Positions 44,171 to 52,427 are shown, numbered from the stretch's first letter. The stretch is DNA of 64,000 nt from Verrucomicrobium sp. GAS474 (GCF_900105685.1 NZ_LT629781.1:2108001-2172000); one strand, 5' to 3'. Notes: generated by a model from the sequence alone, not told the origin. Numbers and translations: made by a program.

Positions 44171-45052
44171 ATGAGCAAGAAAACGTCCTCCCCCAGCCGC
44201 GCCACGGTGCGCGTCCCCGCGACCTCGGCCAACCTCGGCCCGGGCTTCGACACGATGGGCGTCGCCCTCAAGATCTACAACACGGTGACGGTGCGCCGGA
44301 CCGAGGAATCGGTGACGGCGAGCGGGATGACGGCCGAGACGACCATCGCCTTCTTCGACCAGACGGGCATCGATCCCTTTTCCTTCAAGGCGGACATCGC
44401 CGGGCAGGTGCCGCCCGCCCGGGGCCTCGGCAGCAGCGTCACGGTCCGCCTCGGCCTCGTCGCCGGCCTCAACGCGCTGGCCGGGGAACCCCTCGATCCC
44501 GAGGAGGTCCTGGCCCTGGTCGTCGACCTCGAAGGCCATCCGGACAACGCCGTCTCGGCCTTCCACGGCGGCTTCGCGACCTGCACGCCCGACCGCTTCT
44601 ATCGGACCGAGGTCGGCTCCTCCCTGAAGTTCGTCGGCCTCGTCCCCGAGTTCGAGCTGGAGACGAAGAAGGCGCGCGCCGTCCTGCCGAAGAAGGTCGC
44701 CCTCGCCGACGCCATCGCGAATCTCCAATACGCCTCGCTGATCGCCGTCGCCTTCGCCCAGAAGGATTATGCGAAGCTCGACGGCCTCTTCCAGGATCGG
44801 TGGCACCAGCCGTTCCGCTCCCCCCTCATCCCGTGCTGGGAACCGGTGAAGGCGGCGGCGGAGAAGGCCGGGGCGCTCGGCTTCTACCTGAGCGGCGCCG
44901 GATCGACGCTGATGGCCCTCGTCCACGGCAGCGAGGCGGCGGCCGAGGCCGTCGCGGAGAAGATGGAAGCCGCCGCGAAGAAGGCGAAGGTTCCCGCGAA
45001 TGCCTTCGTGACGACGGCCGACAACGCCGGGTGCAGGATCACTGTCGCGTAG
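44171..45052 (+). CDS. thrB: Homoserine kinase
   Basis: A 293-residue GHMP-family kinase phosphorylating homoserine on the way to threonine. N-terminal RVPATSANLGPGFDTMGVAL and the ATP loop RGLGSSVTVRLGLVAGLNAL are diagnostic; GFYLSGAGSTLMAL is the third GHMP motif. The reading frame ends in GCRITVA then TAG. The last two bases of the stop codon come from the inserted palindromic element that follows, so its original stop was probably TAA. No thrA, thrC or hom nearby. Confidence 0.93.
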   Translation: MSKKTSSPSRATVRVPATSANLGPGFDTMGVALKIYNTVTVRRTEESVTASGMTAETTIAFFDQTGIDPFSFKADIAGQVPPARGLGSSVTVRLGLVAGLNALAGEPLDPEEVLALVVDLEGHPDNAVSAFHGGFATCTPDRFYRTEVGSSLKFVGLVPEFELETKKARAVLPKKVALADAIANLQYASLIAVAFAQKDYAKLDGLFQDRWHQPFRSPLIPCWEPVKAAAEKAGALGFYLSGAGSTLMALVHGSEAAAEAVAEKMEAAAKKAKVPANAFVTTADNAGCRITVA

Positions 45053-45321
45053 AGCCTGTCCTGCACTTTGGAAAGCCCGCGTTGCTTCTAAAAGGTTCTC
45101 CATCTAGGCGCGAGCGACGCGGTGTGGCCGCAAGCCACTCAAGGAGCGAGCAACGAGGGAGAACCTTTTAGAAGCAACCCTTTGGGCCGGGGTTCTACGA
45201 CCCTTCCCCGTTGTTGTGCAATGCCTTACGTGCCATTCAGGCACGCGACGGCATTGCACGCCTAGGGGAGAGGGGCGCAGCCCCTCCGGCGCGGGCTTTC
45301 CAAAGTGCAGGACAGGCTCTA
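45050..45321. mobile_element. 272-bp MITE-like nested palindromic element
   Basis: Bounded by TA on both sides (45050-45051 and 45320-45321) with 30-bp perfect terminal inverted repeats starting GAGCCTGTCCTGCACTTTGG (45052-45081 with 45290-45319). Inside are a 21-bp perfect stem (45081-45101 / 45158-45178, GTTGCTTCTAAAAGG...) and a second arm (GTGCAATGCC, 45216-45225, with GGCATTGCAC, 45250-45259) holding an inner CGTGCC-attca-GGCACG. A small GGGGC-gca-GCCCC hairpin lies near 45272-45284. No coding capacity. The TA flanks fit target duplication by an IS630/mariner-type transposase, so this looks like a MITE. No source transposon is in the window. Confidence 0.75.
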
Positions 45322-45387
45322 ATTGTCACAGAGCGTTCCAGAAGCCCGCTTGCCACCCGCAACCCCACCCCCTAGAAAAGATCCCGC

Positions 45388-46065
45388 ATGGCCTCCGCAC
45401 GTACTGAAAGTTTCAAGATCCTCATTCCGCTCGGCATCGCGATCCTCCTCGCGCTCTTTTTCCTGCACGGCCTTTGGGCGGGGATCGTCGGCGGGCTGCT
45501 GATCGGGCTCTTCGTTTTCTGCCTCAATTTCTTCCGCGATCCCGAGCGGACGGCCCCGGACGATCCCGCGCTGATGATTTCGAGCGCCGACGGCGTGGTG
45601 ACCCACGTCGAGGTCGTCGAGGAGTCGCCCTTCGGCCTCGGCAAGATGAAGCGGATTTCGGTTTTCCTCAACGTCTTCGACGTCCACGTGAACCGCACCT
45701 TTTACGGCGGGACGATCGTCGACCGGGTCCACGTCCCGGGGAAGTTCCTCGATGCGCGCCACCCGACGTGCCACGTCGAGAACGAGCGGATGGACTGGCA
45801 CCTCCAGACCGAGCACGGCCCGATCGTCCTCCGCCAGATCGCCGGGCTGATCGCCCGCCGGATCGTCGGCTGGGCCGAGAAGGGGCAGGAGGTCGTTCGC
45901 GGCGAGCGGATCGGGATGATCCGCTTCGGTTCCCGCACCGATCTCTTCATGCCGCTCCATTGCGAGGTCTTGGTGAAGGTCGGCGAACGGGTGAAGGGCG
46001 GCGAGACGCCGCTCGCCCGCTGGACGCCTTCCAACTTCGACCAGATGTTCAAGGAGCAGGCTTAG
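45388..46065 (+). CDS. psd: Phosphatidylserine decarboxylase proenzyme (short type)
   Basis: A 225-residue membrane-associated enzyme making phosphatidylethanolamine from phosphatidylserine. Two N-terminal membrane helices (about 10-48) are followed by NFFRDPERTAP, SSADGVV, FLNVFDVHVNRTFYGG and the self-cleavage site IRFGSRTDLF, where Gly181-Ser182 would split to create the pyruvoyl group. This is the short archaetidyl/type-II form lacking the E. coli extension. It runs into pssA after 17 bp, giving the usual PE pathway pair in one transcript. Confidence 0.93.
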   Translation: MASARTESFKILIPLGIAILLALFFLHGLWAGIVGGLLIGLFVFCLNFFRDPERTAPDDPALMISSADGVVTHVEVVEESPFGLGKMKRISVFLNVFDVHVNRTFYGGTIVDRVHVPGKFLDARHPTCHVENERMDWHLQTEHGPIVLRQIAGLIARRIVGWAEKGQEVVRGERIGMIRFGSRTDLFMPLHCEVLVKVGERVKGGETPLARWTPSNFDQMFKEQA

Positions 46066-46082
46066 CCTAACCGTCCCTTCCC

Positions 46083-46937
46083 ATGAGCACGCCGCAGCCT
46101 CCCCACGACGACAACGCGACGAAGATCTATCTTTGGCCGAACCTCTTCACGGCGGGCAACCTGCTCTGCGGGTTCATGGCGATCCTGAAGATCCTCCAGG
46201 GGACCATCGAGCGGGCCAACGGGATGATGTCGGAGACCGGCTGGATCCAGATCTATCTCTCCAGCCTCTACTTCATCCTCGCGGCGTGCATCTTCGACCT
46301 CCTCGACGGGCGGGTCGCCCGGACGACGAAGTCGGAGAGCCCCTTCGGTCGGGAGTTCGACTCGATCGCCGACATCGTTTCCTTCGGCGTCGCCCCGGCG
46401 CTCCTCGTCTACGAGATCGTGCTGAAGGACATCGGCCTCGGCTGGCTGATCGCCGGGTTCTACCTCGTCTGCGGCGCGCTCCGCCTCGCCCGGTTCAACG
46501 TCTTCGCCGCCGTGGCGCACAAGGACAAGGGGCCGGGCAACGAGTTCACCGGCTTCCCGATCCCGGCGGGGGCGGGGCTCGTCTCGTCGATCACCCTCCT
46601 CATCCTCCACTTCTACGGGACCGACGTCGCCCTCGACCGGGGCTGGGGGAAGTATTTCCTCGTCGCGATCCTGATCTTCGTCTCGCTGATGATGTTCAGC
46701 GGGTTCAAGTATCCGAGCTTCAAGTCGTTCAGCTTCCGCACGGCCCATTCCCCGCTGAAGTTCGGCATCGCGGTCGTCGTCCTCGCGCTCACGATCAAGT
46801 ATTACGAGTGGATGCTGGCGGTCGTCTTCGTCAGCTACCTGCTCTACGGCTTCTGCCGTCCCTTCGTCTCCCGGGCCACCCGGCGGCAGATCGAGGACGA
46901 CGATGACGACGACGAAGACGAAGCCAGCCAGGCCTAG
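46083..46937 (+). CDS. pssA: CDP-diacylglycerol-serine O-phosphatidyltransferase
   Basis: A 284-residue polytopic enzyme making phosphatidylserine. The CDP-alcohol phosphatidyltransferase signature is spread over DLLDGRVAR, FGREFDSIADIVSFGVAPA (DGxxAR...GxxxDxxxD). About eight hydrophobic segments are visible. The C-terminus is a run of acidic residues (EDDDDDDEDEASQ), unusual but not disruptive. It sits between psd and the ATR gene with 17- and 18-bp gaps. Confidence 0.93.
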   Translation: MSTPQPPHDDNATKIYLWPNLFTAGNLLCGFMAILKILQGTIERANGMMSETGWIQIYLSSLYFILAACIFDLLDGRVARTTKSESPFGREFDSIADIVSFGVAPALLVYEIVLKDIGLGWLIAGFYLVCGALRLARFNVFAAVAHKDKGPGNEFTGFPIPAGAGLVSSITLLILHFYGTDVALDRGWGKYFLVAILIFVSLMMFSGFKYPSFKSFSFRTAHSPLKFGIAVVVLALTIKYYEWMLAVVFVSYLLYGFCRPFVSRATRRQIEDDDDDDEDEASQA

Positions 46938-46955
46938 CCTCCGCCCCGGTTTCTC

Positions 46956-47456
46956 ATGAGCAGCATCGCCACGCGGACGGGGGACGGGGGGTCGACGGGG
47001 CTCCTCGGCGGCGGGCGCGTCCCGAAGATCGATCCCCGGATCGAGGCGCTGGGGGAGATCGACGAATTGAGCGCTGTCCTCGCCTGCGCCATCGCCCGGT
47101 CGACCGATCCGATCCTCCGCTCCGAGGCGGCGCTGATCCGCGAGGACCTCGTCAACCTGATGGCCGACGTCGCCGAGACGCGGGAAAAAATCTGGCTCGG
47201 CCCCGCGGCCCTCGCCTACCTCGACAGCCGGATCGTCGCCCTCGAGGCCGAGGGGATCCTTTTCCGGAAATGGGATGTCGAGGGGTTCTCCGACGGCGCG
47301 GCGACGGTCGAACTGGGCCGCGCGGTCTGCCGCCGGGCGGAGCGCCGGGTCTGGGCGCTGGGCGAGGTCTTCGCCCAGGCCCGCCCGATCCCGGTCCGCT
47401 ACCTGAACCGGCTCTCCGATTTCCTCTGGCTGCTGGCCCGGAAGGATCTTCCTTAG
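46956..47456 (+). CDS. Cob(I)alamin adenosyltransferase, PduO type
   Basis: A 166-residue trimeric ATR converting cob(I)alamin to adenosylcobalamin. The N-terminal TRTGDGGSTGLLGGGRV is the ATP-binding signature. The C-terminal block RRAERRVWALGE and RYLNRLSDFLWLLAR are also diagnostic. Its presence implies a B12-dependent enzyme elsewhere. It is the last gene of the psd-pssA run and converges on the SGNH gene with a 4-bp gap. Confidence 0.93.
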   Translation: MSSIATRTGDGGSTGLLGGGRVPKIDPRIEALGEIDELSAVLACAIARSTDPILRSEAALIREDLVNLMADVAETREKIWLGPAALAYLDSRIVALEAEGILFRKWDVEGFSDGAATVELGRAVCRRAERRVWALGEVFAQARPIPVRYLNRLSDFLWLLARKDLP

Positions 47457-47460
47457 CCGC

Positions 47461-49725
47461 CTAATTCACCTTCAGGCCGATCCAGTTGTAGGTGCCGGTA
47501 TCGGTCGAGAGGCCGGTGACGACCGCCGATCCGGCGCTGACGTCGACGCGGGGCGCGTAGCTTCCCGCCGTTCCCCCCGCCGTCTTCCGGCTGAGGACGA
47601 TGACGGTATTTGCGGTGATCGCCGTGCTGGTGATCGTCGCGGTGCCGGAGGAGAGGGTGACGGTCCCGGCGAGGGCGTTCGTCCCGCTTTTCACGGTGAG
47701 GGTCGCCCCGGGGGCGATGCTCAGCCCCCCGCCTCCGATCGTCACCGCGCCGCCGCCGTCGGCGATGTGGACATCGGCGCTCCCGTAGTGGGCGATGAAT
47801 CCCGGATTGTTCGACGTGTTGCTCTCGATGAGGAACCCCCCGGTCGCCGATCCGTAAAGGGGGCTCGATTGGACGCCGAATTGTGCCCCCGTGGCGAGGA
47901 GGCCGCCTCCGGTGGTGAAGCCGCCGTTCGGCCCGTCGAGCTGTCCCGCCACGGTGAGGCCGCCCGAGCCGATGCTGACCGCCCCGCCGTTGTGGCCGAT
48001 GTCGACGGGCGCGTGCGAGTAGTAGTTGATGTAGGCGGTGCTGGTCGGGGCTCCCGATTCGATGAGGACGCCGCCGCCGTTCGAGCCGTACATCGCCGAG
48101 CCCGAGACGTAGTTTGTGATCAGCCCGGAGACCGAGACGTAGGGGGCCGCCGAGAGGGTTCCGCTGAACGCGGCCGAGGTGCCGGAGAGGGAGCCGGTCA
48201 GCGTCCCGCCTGCGAGCGGGAGATAGCCGGTGGAGGGCGTGCCGGGGCTCCAGGCCGCGCCGTTCCACGTCAGGACCTGCCCGCTCGCCGCGCTGCCGCT
48301 GGCGAGGGAGGAGAGCGGGAGGTTTGTCAGGCCGCTTCCGGAGCCCAAGAACGACCCGGAGAAGGAGGAGGCTGAGACGACGCCGGAGAACGAGGCCGCC
48401 CCGCCGCTCAGCGCCCCGCCGAGCGCGATCGGGCCGCCGGTCACGTCCTGGAGCCTGATGGCATGGGTGTTGTCGGCCGAGTTCAGGCAGAGGTCCGATT
48501 GGTTGGTGAAGATCCACGGCGTCCCGGCGGTGGGCTGCGCGTTGGTGAAGTTGAACATGAAATCGAGGGCGTCCTTCTGCACGCCCGTGTCGAGGGTGGT
48601 GTACCAGAACGACAGGGCCTTCGTGTTCACCGGGGAGAAGTTCATCACGTTGCCGGGGAGCGAGGTCGGCTGGATGCCGACGAGGTGGCCGCCCGCGAGG
48701 AGCTGGCTGTTCAGGCTGCTGGCCAGCGCGAGGTGGCCCGCCGCCGAGGGGTGGAGGTTGTCGGGGAAGAGGGCGGTGTCGTTGGGATTCGGAAGGGCGA
48801 GGGCGGCGTCCCAGACGTAGTCGCACGGCACCTGCCGGGTGCGGATGGCGGCGTTGCAGGCCTCGTAGACGGCCCGCAGGGGGACGGTGTTGTTCCGGGC
48901 CGCGGGAAGGAGCGTGGCGAGGACGACGGTGAAGCCGTCGGTCCGGGCCTGCGCGGTGTAGGCGGAGAGCGCGGAGAGGAGGGCCGAGGCGGAGCTGCCC
49001 GAGGCGATGTCGTTGATCCCGATCATGAGGACGAGGTAGGCCGCCGGACCGCCGTCGCCGCCGCTCGCCGCCGGGCGGTGGGGGTAGACGTTGGCGGCGT
49101 AGCGGGAGGAGGCCCCGGCGATGTCACTGCCCGAGACGGCGTCGTTGCGGATCGCGGCGGAGCCGGTGGCGAAGGGTTGCGCGGCGAAGAGGGCCGAATA
49201 GCACTGGGTCGCGGGGGTCGCGAGGTATTGGCCGTAGGTGATCGAGTCCCCCTCGAAGAGGAAGGTCGCGCCGATTCCGCTGCCGAGCGCCGACTTGGCG
49301 AGCCTGCCCCGGACATCGGCCTGGAGGAGCTGGGAGGCGCCGTTGAAGGTGTTGCCCTGCGTGGTGAGCGAGGGCGACGGGGCGACGTAGTCGGTCCCCG
49401 CCGCGGCGGGGGTGAAGCCGCCCGAGCCGTTCCCCTTCTGGAGGCCGGTGCCGCTGGAGGGGGAGAGGGTGCCATCCCCGGCGACGGCGATGCCGCTGCC
49501 GATCTTCACGGCGCCGAGGGTGCCGGAGCTCGCCTTCGGCAGGTTGAGGGTGACGGTGCCGCTGCCGTCAATGACGGCGTTCTTCAACGTGTGGCCGCCG
49601 AGGTCGACGTCGGACTGGATCGCGCCCTGAACGGTCGGATCGAGGACGGCGGTCTTGGCCGGGAGCCTCGCCCCGGGAATCAGGAGCAAAAAGAAGAGGA
49701 GCAGGCGGAGAAGGGGATGGTGCAT
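47461..49725 (-). CDS. Exported SGNH hydrolase with phage tail-fibre-like repeats
   Basis: A 754-residue protein with a hydrophobic signal sequence (LLLFFLLLIPGARLPA). Residues 30-150 hold GSGIAVAGDGTLS, GTGLQKGNGSGGFTPA and similar Gly/Ser/Thr repeats characteristic of phage tail fibres. An SGNH hydrolase domain occupies about 155-345: GDSITYGQ (Ser161), GIND (Asn238) and DNLHPSAAGH (Asp322, His325), all three catalytic residues present. After a bridging region, the C-terminal 350 residues have GSGLTNLPLSSLASGSAASGQ, YLPLAGGTLTGSLSGT and VAGQLDGPNGG repeats, again like tail fibres, ending in YNWIGLKVN. No phage structural genes surround it. It probably deacylates a polysaccharide at the cell surface. 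Confidence 0.82.
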   Translation of the reverse strand: MHHPLLRLLLFFLLLIPGARLPAKTAVLDPTVQGAIQSDVDLGGHTLKNAVIDGSGTVTLNLPKASSGTLGAVKIGSGIAVAGDGTLSPSSGTGLQKGNGSGGFTPAAAGTDYVAPSPSLTTQGNTFNGASQLLQADVRGRLAKSALGSGIGATFLFEGDSITYGQYLATPATQCYSALFAAQPFATGSAAIRNDAVSGSDIAGASSRYAANVYPHRPAASGGDGGPAAYLVLMIGINDIASGSSASALLSALSAYTAQARTDGFTVVLATLLPAARNNTVPLRAVYEACNAAIRTRQVPCDYVWDAALALPNPNDTALFPDNLHPSAAGHLALASSLNSQLLAGGHLVGIQPTSLPGNVMNFSPVNTKALSFWYTTLDTGVQKDALDFMFNFTNAQPTAGTPWIFTNQSDLCLNSADNTHAIRLQDVTGGPIALGGALSGGAASFSGVVSASSFSGSFLGSGSGLTNLPLSSLASGSAASGQVLTWNGAAWSPGTPSTGYLPLAGGTLTGSLSGTSAAFSGTLSAAPYVSVSGLITNYVSGSAMYGSNGGGVLIESGAPTSTAYINYYSHAPVDIGHNGGAVSIGSGGLTVAGQLDGPNGGFTTGGGLLATGAQFGVQSSPLYGSATGGFLIESNTSNNPGFIAHYGSADVHIADGGGAVTIGGGGLSIAPGATLTVKSGTNALAGTVTLSSGTATITSTAITANTVIVLSRKTAGGTAGSYAPRVDVSAGSAVVTGLSTDTGTYNWIGLKVN

Positions 49726-49817
49726 GCCCGCCGACGGTACGGGGAAAGCCGGCCGCCGCCCTTAAACGGGGGAAGGGGGGGAATGGAGCAGGGTCGGTAC
49801 CTGGGACGGCACCCGAT

Positions 49818-49833
49818 GGGACTTGAAAGTCCC
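49818..49833 (-). other. Hairpin directly after the TMTC-like gene
   Basis: GGGACTT-GA-AAGTCCC is a perfect 7-bp inverted repeat that abuts the stop codon of the TPR membrane gene. No T-run follows on the minus strand. It could weakly attenuate transcription into the SGNH gene 108 bp away. Confidence 0.4.
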
Positions 49834-51696
49834 TCAAAGGTTCTTCTCGACGAGATGGAGCTGCTCCAGCTGGTTCCGGGCTTCCTCGTCCCCCGGGCTG
49901 AGGGCGAGGGCGCGGCGGAGGTGCCAGGCGGCTTCCTCCGGGCGGTGGAGCCGGGCGAGGGCGATGCCGATCCCCGTGTGGGCGCGGGGATGGTCCGGGT
50001 TGAGGCGGAGGACGGTGGCGAAGGAGACGAGCGCCTCGGAGGGGCGGTCGATCTTCAGGCAGAGGTAGCCGATGTTGAGGTAGGCCAGGGGGTGGGTCGG
50101 GGCGAGGGTGGTGGCCTTCGTGAACTCGGTCCAGGCGGGGCCGATCTGGTCGACCGAGAGGAGGAGGGAGCCGAGGTTGTTCCGGGCGTCGATGTACTTC
50201 GGGTTCAGCCGCAGCGCCTCGCGGATCGCCGCCTCGGCGTCGGCGCGGTGGGCGGGGCCTTCGAGGTAGAAGACGGTGCCGAGGTTGTTCCACGCCTCGG
50301 CGTAGTCGGGGGAAAGGGCGCAGGCCCGGCGGAGGTGGGCCTCGGCCTCCTGCAGCCGCCCAGCATGGCAGAGGGCGGTGCCGAGGTTGTTCTGCGAGCG
50401 GCGGTTGTCGGGGATCTTCGCGACCGAATCGCTCCAGAACGCGACCTCGTTCTGCCAGGTGAAGTTCCGCGCGAAAGTCGTCCCGGCGGCGAGGCAGGCG
50501 AGGACGACGAGGAGGGCCCGGGCCAGCAACGGTCGTTGCCTCCGCACGCCGACCCAATGGAAGAGGCCGAGGACGATCAGGAGCAGGGGCGCGGCGAGGG
50601 GGAGGTAGAGGCGGTGTTCCCAGACGGGATCGTAGAGGGGGAGGATCGTCGAGGTGGGGGCAAGGATCACGAAGAACCAGACCCCCGCATAACCGATCCG
50701 GGGCCGCCGCCACGCCGCCAGGAGGGCCACGAAAAGGAGGGGAGCGATCAGGACGGCCCAGGGAAGGACGGCGAGGAAGACGGGAGGCCGGGGGACGAAG
50801 ACGGTCCCGTAATCGAAGACGAGCGGGTGGGGCCAGACGACGAGGCGGAGGTAATGGGCGAGGGCGTGGAACTGGGAGAGACCGTATTTCCACCACGGCA
50901 TCGCGATCTCGAACCCGGCGGTGTTCCCCCGGCCCGGATTGAGGGACATGCAGAGGAGGAGGATCGACCACGTCGAGGCGAGGGCGAGGTAATAGCCGGG
51001 ACGGCGGCGGAGCGGGGAGAGGAAGCGGAAGTCGGGGGAAACGAAGGCGCGGTCGTAGAGCCAGACGAGGACGGGGAGGACGGCGACGGTTTCCTTCGAC
51101 GCCATGCCGAGGGCGGCGGCGGCGAGGGAAAGGCCCTGCCAGCGCCGGGGATGCCGTTCATCGGCCTCGACGCTGCGGGCGAAGCCGTAGAGGGAGAGGA
51201 GGGTGAGGGTTCCGGCGAGCGACTCGGCCCGCTGGACGAGGTAGGTGACCGATTCGGTCTGGACGGGGTGGAGCGCCCAGAGCAGCGCAGTCCCGGCGGC
51301 GGCGGGGACCGCGAGGGGGGCGCAGGAAGTCCGCCGCACGGTCCGCCAGAGGAGGCCGTAGAGCAGGAAGGCGGCGGCGGCGTGGATGAGGAGGTTGACC
51401 AGGTGATAGCCCGCCACGGCGAGGCCCGAGCCGAAGAGCCACCGGTTCAGCGCGAAGTTCAGCGCGAAGGAGACATTGAGGAGGGGCCGCCCGCCGACGG
51501 TCGTGCCGTTCTCGGTCGGCGGCGAGAAGGAGGTGAAGAGGCGGCGGATCGTCGGGTTGTCCGAGATCGAGGCCGTGTCGTCGAAGACATAGATCCCGCT
51601 GAAGCTGTTGCCGTAGGCGAGGAGGAGGCCGAGCGCCAGGAAGAGGAGGAAAAAACCGGTCTGCCAGCGGCTGGGGCGGACCGGGGCGGCGTTCAT
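49834..51696 (-). CDS. TMTC-like polytopic membrane protein with TPR domain
   Basis: A 620-residue protein with about nine membrane helices in the first 400 residues and a TPR domain (about 410-610) of at least five repeats (DYAEAWNNLGTVFYLEGP, EALRLNPKYIDARNNLGSLL, HPLAYLNIGYLCLKIDRPSEAL, HPRAHTGIGIALARL). The N-terminal loop IYVFDDTASISDNPTIRRLF carries the DD motif seen in GT-C O-mannosyltransferases of the TMTC family. It may glycosylate exported proteins. It precedes the SGNH surface protein on the same strand. Its substrate is not determinable. Confidence 0.8.
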   Translation of the reverse strand: MNAAPVRPSRWQTGFFLLFLALGLLLAYGNSFSGIYVFDDTASISDNPTIRRLFTSFSPPTENGTTVGGRPLLNVSFALNFALNRWLFGSGLAVAGYHLVNLLIHAAAAFLLYGLLWRTVRRTSCAPLAVPAAAGTALLWALHPVQTESVTYLVQRAESLAGTLTLLSLYGFARSVEADERHPRRWQGLSLAAAALGMASKETVAVLPVLVWLYDRAFVSPDFRFLSPLRRRPGYYLALASTWSILLLCMSLNPGRGNTAGFEIAMPWWKYGLSQFHALAHYLRLVVWPHPLVFDYGTVFVPRPPVFLAVLPWAVLIAPLLFVALLAAWRRPRIGYAGVWFFVILAPTSTILPLYDPVWEHRLYLPLAAPLLLIVLGLFHWVGVRRQRPLLARALLVVLACLAAGTTFARNFTWQNEVAFWSDSVAKIPDNRRSQNNLGTALCHAGRLQEAEAHLRRACALSPDYAEAWNNLGTVFYLEGPAHRADAEAAIREALRLNPKYIDARNNLGSLLLSVDQIGPAWTEFTKATTLAPTHPLAYLNIGYLCLKIDRPSEALVSFATVLRLNPDHPRAHTGIGIALARLHRPEEAAWHLRRALALSPGDEEARNQLEQLHLVEKNL

Positions 51697-51723
51697 TTGG
51701 GGACTGTAGCTTCTCTTCCGGGC

Positions 51724-51751
51724 TTGCCAACTCGAACTCTCCGCCTATCAA
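51724..51751 (+). promoter_or_regulatory. Promoter of the small basic protein gene
   Basis: TTGCCA (51724-51729), 16 bp, TATCAA (51746-51751), then 6 bp to the ATG at 51758. The AGAGGGG sequence is against the ATG, too close to act as an ordinary Shine-Dalgarno site. A leaderless transcript is therefore likely. Confidence 0.45.
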
Positions 51752-51757
51752 GAGGGG

Positions 51758-51877
51758 ATGGGACAGCAAACGAACAAGATCCAGAAACAGAACCGCCGCA
51801 AGAATTACCTCAAGCGGAAGAAGCTCGCAGCGAAGACGGCGGCCCCCGCCGCCAAGCCTGAAAAGGCGAAGAAGTAA
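51758..51877 (+). CDS. Very basic 39-residue protein
   Basis: A 39-residue open frame, MGQQTNKIQKQNRRKNYLKRKK, then an Ala/Lys/Pro-rich tail ending in EKAKK. Net charge is strongly positive. Similar very short QxTNK...RRxxYxKRKK proteins are, from memory, widespread in Verrucomicrobiota, but I have not verified this by search. It has its own promoter-like sequence and lies in the gap between the divergent TMTC-like and NYN genes. The high charge suggests binding to rRNA or another nucleic acid. It is a clean frame too short for most gene finders. Confidence 0.6.
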   Translation: MGQQTNKIQKQNRRKNYLKRKKLAAKTAAPAAKPEKAKK

Positions 51878-51980
51878 GAGCTGCGGCTTTTCAGTTTTCA
51901 GGACTCAGAGAAGGCGGAATCGGCGCTCCCGGTTTCGCCTCTTTTTGTGCCCGGAGGCCGTCTCCCTTTTTTCGACCGCC

Positions 51981-52427
51981 ATGTCCCGCTACCTCCTCAT
52001 CGACGGCCACAGCGTGATCCATTGCTGGCCCGATCTCCTCGCCCTCCATCGGCGGCAGCCCCGGAACGCGCGGGAGGAGTTGATCCGCCGGATGCGGAAT
52101 CTCCACGACATGGGGACCTACGACGTCACGATCATCTTCGACGGCAAGCAGGGGACGCCCGAGCCGAAGCGGCCCGGCGACATCAACGTCGGTTATTCCC
52201 GCGCCGGGCAGACCGCCGATGCCGTGATCGAGGCGATCGTCGCCAAGCAAAAGCCCGAGCACCGCAGCGCCATCACCGTCATCACCGCCGACGGCGGGGA
52301 GCGGACGACGGTCGAGTCGCTCGGCGCCTATTGCATGTCGCCGGACTGGCTGGAGGCCGAGATGCGGGCGGTCTCGGCCGATTTCGAGGAGGAGTTCAAA
52401 AGGGCGCGAAAAAGGTGGCAAAAATAG
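51981..52427 (+). CDS. NYN/PIN-domain ribonuclease, YacP-like
   Basis: A 148-residue protein of the NYN (YacP/Rae1) family of PIN-fold nucleases. The N-terminal RYLLIDGHSVIHCWPDL provides the first metal-binding Asp. IIFDGKQG carries another acidic residue, and ITVITADGGERTTVESLGA the third. In relatives these cut mRNA at ribosomes or process RNA. The start at MSRYLL was picked because the upstream extension has no similarity. It lies 104 bp after the small basic gene. Confidence 0.82.
   Translation: MSRYLLIDGHSVIHCWPDLLALHRRQPRNAREELIRRMRNLHDMGTYDVTIIFDGKQGTPEPKRPGDINVGYSRAGQTADAVIEAIVAKQKPEHRSAITVITADGGERTTVESLGAYCMSPDWLEAEMRAVSADFEEEFKRARKRWQK

Noticed and set aside
45216-45321. tRNA-like fold within the palindromic element
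   Set aside because: The arms do not give a seven-base acceptor, anticodon loop or T-loop consensus; the stems are better explained by nested inverted repeats.
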